Origin: Bacillota bacterium
GTDB lineage: Bacteria > Bacillota_I > Bacilli_A > RF39 > UBA660
Reading direction: 5' to 3'
Assembly: GCA_015059285.1 (NCBI GenBank)
Contig: SVAS01000001.1
Location: 1 to 64,000, forward strand
DNA: 64,000 nt
Made by a program: the position numbers and the translations under genes. Of the stretch, positions 36,168-43,149 are shown in pieces (the stretch's first letter is position 1; each line of letters starts with the position of its first letter). The notes under the pieces were generated by a model. That model ran no database searches. It was not told the DNA's origin and saw only the letters and a list, made by a program, of their open reading frames with translations.

Positions 36168-36536
36168 ATGAAACAAAAACGTGGATTTACATTAGTAGAA
36201 TTACTTGCTGTAATTTCTATTTTAGCAGCAATCATTTTAGTTTGCGTTCCATCCATTATTAATACAATTAAAAATAATGAAGAAAAAGAATATCAAGATT
36301 TTGAAAATACTTTAAAAAGAGCAACAGAACTTTATGTAGAACGTAATCGTAGTTTATATCCTGAGCTTAATATAGTTGGTAGTTCTATTGAAGTAGATGG
36401 TGAAACTTTAGTTAATGAAGAATATTTAAAACCGGATATAAAAAATCCTAATGATAATAGTTCGGTAACAGAATATAAAATTTTGATTGAAGTTGGTAAT
36501 GATGAAATAATTACATATACAGTGAAAGGAAAATAA
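36168..36536 (+). CDS. Small type IV pilin/pseudopilin-like protein
   Basis: 122 residues with a class III prepilin N-terminus: a short basic leader MKQKRG, then FTLVELLAVISILAAIILV, in which cleavage after Gly and the Glu-5 are conserved. The remainder is a short globular domain without the large display module of the other pilins here. Could be a minor or major pilin, or ComGC-like. Pilus motor or peptidase genes are not nearby. It ends one base before pgk, so the two may be cotranscribed. Confidence 0.83.
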   Translation: MKQKRGFTLVELLAVISILAAIILVCVPSIINTIKNNEEKEYQDFENTLKRATELYVERNRSLYPELNIVGSSIEVDGETLVNEEYLKPDIKNPNDNSSVTEYKILIEVGNDEIITYTVKGK

Positions 36537-36537
36537 T

Positions 36538-37719
36538 ATGAAAAAAACAATTAGAGATTATGATTTAAAAGATAAGAAAGTAATTATTAGAGTAGATTTT
36601 AATGTACCTATTAAAGATGGCGTAATTACAGATGACAATCGTATTAAAGAAAGTTTAGAAACGATTAATTATGCTATAGATGGTTGCGCAAAAGTTATAC
36701 TACTATCACATTTAGGACGTATTAAAGTAGAAGAAGATAAAGCTAAAAACACTTTAAAACCTGTGAGCGTTCGTTTAAGTGAACTTTTAAATAAGGAAGT
36801 TAGATTTATTCCTGAAACTAGAGGAGAGTTAGTAGAAGATGCAATTAATAATATGAGTAGTGGGGATATTATCTTGCTTGAAAACACTCGTTATGAAGAT
36901 TTAGAAGGAAAAAAAGAAAGTTCAAACGATTTAGATTTGGCTAAATATTGGGCTTCTTTAGGTGATATTTATATTAATGATGCATTTGGGACTTCTCATA
37001 GAGAACATGCTTCTAATGTAGGAATTGCTTCAATTTTACCTAATGGTATTGGTTTTTTAATTGAAAAAGAATTAGAAAATTTAATGGATGCTATTGAAAA
37101 TCCTGAAAGACCATTTACAGTAATATTAGGTGGTTCTAAAGTTAGTGATAAAATAAACGTTGTTACTAATATTGCAACTAAAGCTGATTATATTTTAATT
37201 GGTGGAGGAATGGCTTATACATTTTTAAAAGCAAGTGGAGTTAATATTGGCTCTTCTTTACTAGATAGTGAAAGTATAGAATTTTGTAAAGAAATGTTAG
37301 AAAAGTATCCAGACAAAATAATTTTACCTATTGATGTTATTTGCAGTGAAAGTATAGAAACTAAAAATTGTAGAGAGTGCTTTATTACAGATTTAAAAGA
37401 TAATGAAATGGGCTTAGATATTGGAAATGCCACAGTTAAATTATTTAAACAACACTTAGAAAATAGCAAAACTATTATTTGGAATGGACCAGTAGGAGTT
37501 TTTGAACAAGAAGAGTATGCAAATGGAACCAAACAATTATGTGAAATTCTTTCAACATTAGATGCTAAAACAATATTAGGTGGAGGAGATACTGCTTCTG
37601 CCGCTATTAATTTTGGTTATAAAGCAAAATTCACGCATATATCAACAGGTGGAGGCGCATCATTAGAACTTTTAGAAGGTAAAAAATTACCAGGTATCGA
37701 AATTATTAATAATAAGTAG
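36538..37719 (+). CDS. pgk: Phosphoglycerate kinase
   Basis: Glycolytic ATP-forming kinase, 393 residues. Conserved RVDFNVPIKDG N-terminus, LLSHLGR, and the C-terminal nucleotide loop TILGGGDTASA and ISTGGGASLELLEG. AAAGGA ribosome-binding site within the preceding pilin gene. Followed closely by a flippase-like gene, glycosyltransferase and tpiA with 1-6 base gaps or overlap, so glycolytic and membrane-glycan genes share an operon. Confidence 0.97.
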   Translation: MKKTIRDYDLKDKKVIIRVDFNVPIKDGVITDDNRIKESLETINYAIDGCAKVILLSHLGRIKVEEDKAKNTLKPVSVRLSELLNKEVRFIPETRGELVEDAINNMSSGDIILLENTRYEDLEGKKESSNDLDLAKYWASLGDIYINDAFGTSHREHASNVGIASILPNGIGFLIEKELENLMDAIENPERPFTVILGGSKVSDKINVVTNIATKADYILIGGGMAYTFLKASGVNIGSSLLDSESIEFCKEMLEKYPDKIILPIDVICSESIETKNCRECFITDLKDNEMGLDIGNATVKLFKQHLENSKTIIWNGPVGVFEQEEYANGTKQLCEILSTLDAKTILGGGDTASAAINFGYKAKFTHISTGGGASLELLEGKKLPGIEIINNK

Positions 37720-37725
37720 GAAAAA

Positions 37726-38739
37726 ATGAAAAAAGAATTAAATAGTAAATTAAATGTATTAGTAATTTTTATAGTAACATTTATTGTACTTTTCTTTTCT
37801 TTAAAAGATAATTTTAATGAAATAATTAATCAAATTATTAATATAGATAAAAAATTTTTAATATTAGCGTTCTTACTTATATTAGTTTATTATTTTTTAA
37901 GATCTGTTATTTTGGATGACTTGATTAGAAAATTTAAGAAAAAACAAATGTTTTGGGATTCGTTTTCTTTAACTTTAAAAACACAATTTTTTAATGGAGT
38001 AACACCTTTTTCATTAGGTGGACAACCATTTCAAGTATATGTTTTAAAAAAAGAAGGAATAAAGCTTTCTAATGCTACTAATATTATCGTTCAAGAATTT
38101 ATTGTTTATCAAATCGCATTAGTTTTACTTGGAATAATAGCCATTATAACGAATCATTATTATCCGTTATTTGAAGATGTTAAGATTCTTAAGTATTTAG
38201 TTTTATTAGGATTTATAATTAACATATTAGTAACTATATTATTATTTATTTTAGCATTTACAGTTAAAATAAATAGATGGGTAGGAAATGTTGTTATTAA
38301 GTTTTTAGAAAAACTAAAAATAATTAAAAACTATGAAAAGGTAGTTTTTAAGTGGAATGAATATGTTGAAAATTTTCATGATGGTGCCATAATGCTACTT
38401 CAAAATAAAAAACAATTTATTAAAAGTATTTTTTATAGTTTTATGGCCTTATGTGCTCTTTATTTAATTCCATTAGTTTTACTATATGGAATGGGTGAAT
38501 TTGATATAATTAATTCATATGAAGCAATAATTACTTCTGCTTATGTTATGCTTATAGGTTCTTTTGTTCCAATCCCTGGTGGAACTGGTGGATTAGAATA
38601 TGGATTTATTGCTTTTTACGGTAATTTTATTAAAGGAGCAACCTTAACCTCTGTTATGTTAATATGGAGATTTATTACTTATTATTTTGGAATGATAATA
38701 GGTGCTATAGTTTTAAATTTTAAGAAAAAGGTGAAATAA
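37726..38739 (+). CDS. LPG-synthase-TM/UPF0104-family membrane protein
   Basis: 337 residues with about eight hydrophobic segments and the family features F-N-G-V-T-P-F-SLGGQPF (~residues 87-100) and VPIPGGTGGLEYG (~284). The family (YbhN/MprF N-terminal flippase type) is thought to move lipids across the membrane. Directly followed (1-base gap) by a lipid-type glycosyltransferase, which suggests that the pair makes and flips a glycolipid. Confidence 0.87.
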   Translation: MKKELNSKLNVLVIFIVTFIVLFFSLKDNFNEIINQIINIDKKFLILAFLLILVYYFLRSVILDDLIRKFKKKQMFWDSFSLTLKTQFFNGVTPFSLGGQPFQVYVLKKEGIKLSNATNIIVQEFIVYQIALVLLGIIAIITNHYYPLFEDVKILKYLVLLGFIINILVTILLFILAFTVKINRWVGNVVIKFLEKLKIIKNYEKVVFKWNEYVENFHDGAIMLLQNKKQFIKSIFYSFMALCALYLIPLVLLYGMGEFDIINSYEAIITSAYVMLIGSFVPIPGGTGGLEYGFIAFYGNFIKGATLTSVMLIWRFITYYFGMIIGAIVLNFKKKVK

Positions 38740-38740
38740 T

Positions 38741-39982
38741 ATGCGAATAGGAATATTTACAGATACCTATCCACCATATATAAATGGTGTTTCTACTAGT
38801 GTAGCTATGTTAGAAAATGCCCTTAAGAAAAAAGGGCATCAAGTATATATCGTAACAGTTAATCCAGATAATATGTCATATAAATATGAAGACAATGATC
38901 ATATAGTTAGAATACCTGGAATACCTACAGGAATTTATGATTATCGTTTAACAGGTATTTATCCATTACGTGCTTTAAAAAAAATAAAAAAATGGAATTT
39001 AGATGTAATTCATTCCCATACTGAATTTGGAGTTGGGACATTTGCTAGAATAGTCGCAGGACAATTTAATATTCCTTTAGTGCATACTTATCACACTATG
39101 TATGAAGATTATATTCATTATATTACTAAAGGATATTTTATGGGACCAAGTAAAAAAATAGTAGAATATTTAACTAAGTTTTATTGTGATCAAACCGCAA
39201 CAGAATTAATTGTTCCGACTAAAAAAACTTATGATTTATTTAAGAAAAAATATAAAGTTAATCGTAATGTTCACATAATTCCAACTGGAATAGAAATAGA
39301 AAGATTTTATAAAGAAAATTTTAAACAAAAAGAATTAGATGAATTAAGGGAAAAAATTGGATTAAAAAAAGATGACTTTGTTATTTTATTTGTTGGTCGT
39401 TTAGCTAAAGAAAAAAGTGTAGATGTATTAATAGATGCACACGCAAGTATTTGTAAAAATTTCACGCATGCTAAACTACTTATAATTGGGGATGGACCAG
39501 ATATAGAAAAATTTAAAAAACAAGCAGAGAAATTAAAAATAAAAGATAATGTAATATTTACTGGAAAAGTTCCTTGGGAAGAAGTGCCAAAATACTATTC
39601 GATATCTTCAGTATTTGCAACTGCTTCTAAAAGTGAAACTCAAGGTTTAACAGTTATTGAAGCAATGGCCGCATCTATCCCTGTAGTATGTGTTTTAGAT
39701 GAAAGTTTTGAAGATGCTGTTATAGATGGCTTGAATGGATATTTCTTTAAAAATAAACGTCAATATAAAAAACAAATAGAAGAATTAATAACTGATCAAA
39801 ATAAAGTAAAACAATTTGGAAAACAAGCAAGAATAAATGCTGATGCTCATTCTTCAAAATATTTTGCCGAAAGAGTATTAGATGTTTATAAAATAGCTAT
39901 AGGAATTACTAATGAAAAAAGTAATAAAAGCTTTTTAGGAAAATTTAAGAAAGTGTTAGGTAAAAAAATTAATGGAAAATAA
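38741..39982 (+). CDS. Family 4 glycosyltransferase, probably diacylglycerol glucosyltransferase
   Basis: GT-B enzyme, 413 residues. The start MRIGIFTDTYPPYINGV, IHSHTEFGVG and HTYHTMYEDYIHY resemble alpha-monoglucosyldiacylglycerol synthases. The donor-site E-x7-E motif appears in SETQGLTVIEAMA (~residue 305). A Lys-rich C-terminus is compatible with peripheral membrane binding. Likely makes a glucolipid, perhaps a lipoteichoic acid anchor. Coupled to the flippase-like gene upstream and overlapping tpiA by 11 bases. Confidence 0.85.
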   Translation: MRIGIFTDTYPPYINGVSTSVAMLENALKKKGHQVYIVTVNPDNMSYKYEDNDHIVRIPGIPTGIYDYRLTGIYPLRALKKIKKWNLDVIHSHTEFGVGTFARIVAGQFNIPLVHTYHTMYEDYIHYITKGYFMGPSKKIVEYLTKFYCDQTATELIVPTKKTYDLFKKKYKVNRNVHIIPTGIEIERFYKENFKQKELDELREKIGLKKDDFVILFVGRLAKEKSVDVLIDAHASICKNFTHAKLLIIGDGPDIEKFKKQAEKLKIKDNVIFTGKVPWEEVPKYYSISSVFATASKSETQGLTVIEAMAASIPVVCVLDESFEDAVIDGLNGYFFKNKRQYKKQIEELITDQNKVKQFGKQARINADAHSSKYFAERVLDVYKIAIGITNEKSNKSFLGKFKKVLGKKINGK

Positions 39983-40694
39983 ACTTATTGTTGCAAATCA
40001 TAAAATGAATATGACTGCAAGTGAAATAAATGAATTTTTAAAAGAATTAGGCAAAATAAATAATAAGAATGTAGTTATTTGTCCGACAAGTATTTATATT
40101 CCATATTTCTTAAAGAAAAAATTTCAAGTGGGAATTCAAAATACATTTATCCATGAAAAAGGTGCTTACACAGGAGAAGTATCACCAATGCAAGCTAAAA
40201 GCTTAGGGGTTAACTATACTATCTTAGGCCATAGTGAAAGAAGAATGTATTTAGAAGAAAGTGATACATTTATCAATAAAAAAGTTTTAGAAGCGCTCAA
40301 CTATGACTTAAAACCAATTATATGTATTGGAGAAACTCTTGAAGAAAGAAATATGTTAAAAACAGATAAAATTCTTAAAAGACAAGTTATTAATGCCTTA
40401 AGGGATGTAGCGAAAATTGAAGAAGTTATAATAGCTTATGAACCAATATGGGCTATAGGAACTGGTGTTGTTCCAACTAATAAAGAAATTAAAGCTACAA
40501 TATCTTATATTAAAACTATAATTAATGGATTATATCCAAATAATAAAGTTAAAGTTTTATATGGTGGTAGTGTAACTGAAAAAAACATAAAAGAATTAAA
40601 TAAAATAAAAGAAGTAGATGGATATTTAGTTGGTGGAGCATCACTAAAGCCACAAGCATTTTTAAATATTATAGAAGTTGTTGATAGTCAATAA
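39972..40694 (+). CDS. tpiA: Triosephosphate isomerase
   Basis: Glycolytic isomerase, 240 residues. Catalytic lysine in ANHKMN, histidine in LGHSERR, glutamate in AYEPIWAIGTG, and the phosphate loop YGGSVTEKN. Starts within the end of the glycosyltransferase gene. A terminator overlaps its stop codon. Confidence 0.97.
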   Translation: MENKLIVANHKMNMTASEINEFLKELGKINNKNVVICPTSIYIPYFLKKKFQVGIQNTFIHEKGAYTGEVSPMQAKSLGVNYTILGHSERRMYLEESDTFINKKVLEALNYDLKPIICIGETLEERNMLKTDKILKRQVINALRDVAKIEEVIIAYEPIWAIGTGVVPTNKEIKATISYIKTIINGLYPNNKVKVLYGGSVTEKNIKELNKIKEVDGYLVGGASLKPQAFLNIIEVVDSQ

Positions 40695-40704
40695 CTTCTT
40701 TTTT
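40673..40704 (+). terminator. Terminator overlapping the tpiA stop
   Basis: AGAAGTTGTTGA (40673-40684) pairs with TCAATAACTTCT (40688-40699) with one G-U pair; T run follows. Confidence 0.8.
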
Positions 40705-40717
40705 AATTTTTTTGTAG

Positions 40718-40728
40718 TTTCGACAAAA
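40718..40728 (+). promoter_or_regulatory. Spo0A box upstream of spo0A
   Basis: TTTCGACAAAA contains TTCGACA, the reverse complement of the 0A core TGTCGAA, about 60 bases before the spo0A start; suggests autoregulation as known in Bacillus. Confidence 0.6.
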
Positions 40729-40786
40729 TTAGATATTTTTTATATATTACCAATTATATAATAAAAAAGAATAGAGGGAGATAGTT

Positions 40787-41557
40787 ATGAAAAAAATAAA
40801 ATTACTTATGGTAGATGATAATATAAATTTAGTAGAAATGGTAAAAGAATACTTTAAAGAACACGAACTTATAGAACTTTCGTATAGTGCGAATGATGGT
40901 CAAAAAGGAATTGATTTAATAGAAAAAGAAAAAGATAATTTTGACGTACTTATTCTAGATTTAATTATGCCTAATAAAGACGGTATATATGTTTTATCTG
41001 AAATGCAAAATAGAGGTATTAATAAAAAAACAATAGTATCAACAAGTTATAATGCAAGCGAAGTTATTAGAGAAGTATCTGAATATGGTGTTAATTATTT
41101 TATATTAAAACCATTTGATATATCTGATTTAGAAAAAAGAATTTTAGAACTTACAAAAAATAAAAAAGATTCTAAAAATATAGATTTTTATCACAATAAT
41201 TTAAAAATAGCGATAACAAAAATATTACATGAACTTGGAATACCATCTCATATTAAAGGGTATCAATATATTAGAGATGGTATAGGAATAATATTTGAAA
41301 GACCTGAAACAATAGGTGGTATTACTAAAGAATTATATCCAGAACTTGCCCAAAAATATGAAACTACTGTATCAAGAGTAGAAAGAGCTATTAGACACGC
41401 TATAGAAGTTAGTTGGAATAGAGGAGACTGGGATTTAATGGAAGACATTTTTGGACATAGTGTAGATATTGATAAAGCAAAACCCACTAATTCAGAATTT
41501 ATTGTAACAATAGCTGATAAATTAAGACTAGAATTTCATAAAGTAAGTACACACTAA
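40787..41557 (+). CDS. spo0A: Sporulation master regulator Spo0A
   Basis: Response regulator for sporulation entry, 256 residues. The receiver has the acidic pair VDDN, phospho-aspartate in LILDLIMPNKDG (~residue 56), threonine/serine switch in IVSTSYN and lysine in ILKPFD. The C-terminal Spo0A domain has the DNA-recognition helix region VSRVERAIRHAIEVSWNRG. Stands alone after tpiA; spoIVB, usually upstream, is absent. Two candidate binding boxes in this window (8.34 and 40.72 kb) could be its targets. Confidence 0.96.
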   Translation: MKKIKLLMVDDNINLVEMVKEYFKEHELIELSYSANDGQKGIDLIEKEKDNFDVLILDLIMPNKDGIYVLSEMQNRGINKKTIVSTSYNASEVIREVSEYGVNYFILKPFDISDLEKRILELTKNKKDSKNIDFYHNNLKIAITKILHELGIPSHIKGYQYIRDGIGIIFERPETIGGITKELYPELAQKYETTVSRVERAIRHAIEVSWNRGDWDLMEDIFGHSVDIDKAKPTNSEFIVTIADKLRLEFHKVSTH

Positions 41558-41658
41558 CTTTATGATTTTTTTAATTGATTTATGTTATAGAAACTACTTT
41601 AAATAAAGTTTTAGGTATAATAAAAGTGTCAATGATAGTAAAGTAAAACACAATGTTG

Positions 41659-41686
41659 TTGACAGTAAAATATTATGTTATAAAAT
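41659..41686 (+). promoter_or_regulatory. Promoter of the DGR-type pilin gene
   Basis: TTGACA (41659-41664), 16 bases, TAAAAT (41681-41686). An imperfect inverted repeat AACA-N6-TGTT (41647-41660) abuts the -35 box; the homologous promoter at 54.2 kb has a perfect version. Confidence 0.65.
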
Positions 41687-41774
41687 TAATCTAGAACAAT
41701 ATGTTATACAAGGTAAATAAATGTATAAAAGAATAAAAAATTGTTCAAGATAAGAAAGAAGGAGTGGAAAGAGA
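41687..41774 (+). promoter_or_regulatory. Conserved 5' leader of a pilin-like gene, copy 1
   Basis: About 88 bases between the -10 box and the start codon are almost identical to 54255-54338 (copy 2). Shared blocks include TAATCTAGAACAATATGTTA and TTGTTCAAGATAAGAAA. GAACAA near the 5' end can pair with TTGTTC near the 3' end, closing a possible hairpin domain. A 10-codon ORF (41721-41753) reading MYKRIKNCSR is retained in both copies with two amino-acid changes. No known riboswitch motif was recognised. Confidence 0.6.
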
Positions 41775-42839
41775 ATGAAATCAAAAAGAAGAGGTTTTAC
41801 CTTAATTGAGTTACTAGCAGTGATAGTAATACTAGCGATAATTGCACTTATAGCCGTACCAGTAATAATGAATATAATAAGTAGTGCAAGAGAAAGCGCA
41901 TTTGAAGATACTGCGTATGGACTTATTGATGCAGGAGAAATGTACTATGCAAGTTCATTACTAGAAAATGGAATGACAAGTGATGTAGAGTTTACAATTG
42001 AAGATGGAGAGTTTGTTGGAGAAAATAAATTAGAAGTAAAAGGAGCACTTCCAACAAATGGAAAAATAACAGTAACAAAAGATGGAAAAGTTGCTATTGC
42101 TGTAAATAATGGAGCACATTGTGTAACAAAAGCAACAAGCGAAAGTGCAATCACAACAGTTAAATATGAAGGAAGCTGTGAATATAAAAAAGCAGCAAAT
42201 CCAATAATCACATCAACAGCAACATGTATCACAAATGCAAATGAAACATGTAGTGAAGATGCGATAAAAGCAGGAATTGCAGTAAATGTTAAAGTAAACG
42301 ATAAAGAAGAAGCGAAGACATTCTATGTAGTAAAAGACGATGCTACAACAGGAACATTAACATTAATCATGGATAGAAACGTAGATGAAGAAACAGTAGC
42401 ATGGATTAGTGAAAAAGACTATGGATGTGGAGAAGCAGGAGATTATTGTTCAACAAACGAAAAAGGGCCACTAACAGCCTTAAATTACTTAGAAAGTAAA
42501 ACAAGTAGTTGGACAAATATCCCAGCAAAAACATATATATTAGCAGATGATCAAGGAAAGTATACAATAGAAAGAACAAATGCAAGAGCGAGAATGTTAA
42601 CACATGATGAGGCAATTGATTTGTTAGGATGTGTAGAATATGACGTTGGATGTCCAACATGGTTGTATGGAAATTTATCCAACCCACCATATGGTTTCTG
42701 GTTAAGCTCTGCTGATGCGGGCATTGCTGACTCCGCTTGGTACGTGGACTTCGACGGTTTCGTTGACATCAACCTCGTCACCAATGACGGCGACTTCGGT
42801 GTGCGCCCAGTTATCGAAATCTCAAAATCTATCATCTAG
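41775..42839 (+). CDS. Large pilin-like protein with a DGR-type variable C-terminal domain
   Basis: 354 residues. Class III prepilin N-terminus: basic leader MKSKRRG, then FTLIELLAVIVILAIIALIA with Glu-5. A pilin-like helix and strand region follows (~25-130), then a cysteine-containing middle domain (~135-290), then a terminal module beginning WLSSAD (~residue 309) and ending GVRPVIEISKSII. In this copy codons 313-349 are GC-rich and end mostly in C or T, unlike the rest of the gene. It is the only pilin copy here with that signature. Likely exported by a prepilin peptidase/type IV pilus-like machine and displayed on the surface as a diversified ligand-binding tip; this role is inferred. Strong GGAGTGG site before ATG 41775. 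Confidence 0.85.
   Translation: MKSKRRGFTLIELLAVIVILAIIALIAVPVIMNIISSARESAFEDTAYGLIDAGEMYYASSLLENGMTSDVEFTIEDGEFVGENKLEVKGALPTNGKITVTKDGKVAIAVNNGAHCVTKATSESAITTVKYEGSCEYKKAANPIITSTATCITNANETCSEDAIKAGIAVNVKVNDKEEAKTFYVVKDDATTGTLTLIMDRNVDEETVAWISEKDYGCGEAGDYCSTNEKGPLTALNYLESKTSSWTNIPAKTYILADDQGKYTIERTNARARMLTHDEAIDLLGCVEYDVGCPTWLYGNLSNPPYGFWLSSADAGIADSAWYVDFDGFVDINLVTNDGDFGVRPVIEISKSII
41787..42440 (+). repeat. Long dispersed repeat: pilin gene body (copy at 41.8 kb)
   Basis: Very similar base by base to 63364-64000, and its part from about 42007 to 42560 to bases 2-565. Matching blocks such as ACAAAAGCAACAAGCGAAAG and the following ~60 bases are identical between the 42.1 and 63.7 kb copies. 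Other blocks differ mainly at third codon positions. This patchiness suggests recombination between copies. Confidence 0.7.
42694..42826 (+). other. Candidate diversity-generating retroelement variable region (VR)
   Basis: By hand count 59 of the 100 bases 42711-42810 are G or C, against about a third in the upstream part of the same gene. In codons 323-342, 19 of 20 end in C or T. Reading the variable positions back to AAC/AAT gives a template starting TGGAACGTGAACTTCAAC, the Asn-rich pattern W-N-V-N-F-N-G-N-V-N-N-N-N-V-N seen in C-type-lectin DGR targets. The 3' end GGTGTGCGCCCAGTTATC would be the invariant initiation-of-mutagenic-homing part. No template copy or reverse transcriptase is in the window, so the call rests on this pattern. 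Confidence 0.72.
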
Positions 42840-42934
42840 ACTTAAGTATTTGTAGTAATGTAATACGAAGTTAGAAATAAGGTTTTGAAAAGAATGATAA
42901 CAAGAGCACATGTGTAAGAAAGCTTAGATTTCTT

Positions 42935-42963
42935 GAAAAAATACGCGAAAGCGTATTTTTTTC
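42935..42963 (+). terminator. Terminator/hairpin after the DGR-type pilin gene
   Basis: AAAAAATACGC (42936-42946) pairs with GCGTATTTTTT (42951-42961), GAAA loop. The stem is the same as that after the window-edge pilin copy (797-819). The ~95 bases between the VR stop and this hairpin contain no gene. A small AGAAA...TTTCT inverted repeat lies at about 42917-42933. Confidence 0.85.
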
Positions 42964-43149
42964 GGTTTTAGGTAAAAAATATTTTTTAGCACTCATCCAT
43001 TAATATCGTTAATACACAGTAATATAGTTTTGAATTTATAGTGTGTTTATTTTAAACTTTTAAGTTGGGGATAGTTTTTTTTAAATCTAGCGTTAATTAT
43101 TTAAAAAATATATAAATTTATGGTACAATAAATAATGGAGATGATAAAA
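42964..43149 (+). promoter_or_regulatory. Upstream region of gpmI
   Basis: AT-rich spacer. TACAAT near 43124 lies about 20 bases before the gpmI start and is the likely -10 box. Nothing else recognised in the ~310 bases between the pilin stop and gpmI apart from the terminator. Confidence 0.4.

Noticed and set aside
41687-41774. Cyclic-di-GMP or other known riboswitch in the pilin leader
   Set aside because: I looked for GEMM-type and other familiar conserved cores and saw none; reported only as an unidentified conserved leader.
42551-42835. Open frames on the minus strand across the pilin genes (also 41945-42232 and 63516-63839)
   Set aside because: They mirror the pilin coding frame in each paralogue, have no ribosome-binding site and arise from its biased codon use.
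42694-42839. GC-rich pilin end as assembly chimera or contamination
   Set aside because: The frame continues to a stop in register, the protein signature WLSSA...GVRPVIEI matches the paralogues, and GGTGTGCGCCCAGT recurs at 55.3 kb. Codon-position bias fits adenine mutagenesis better than a chimera.
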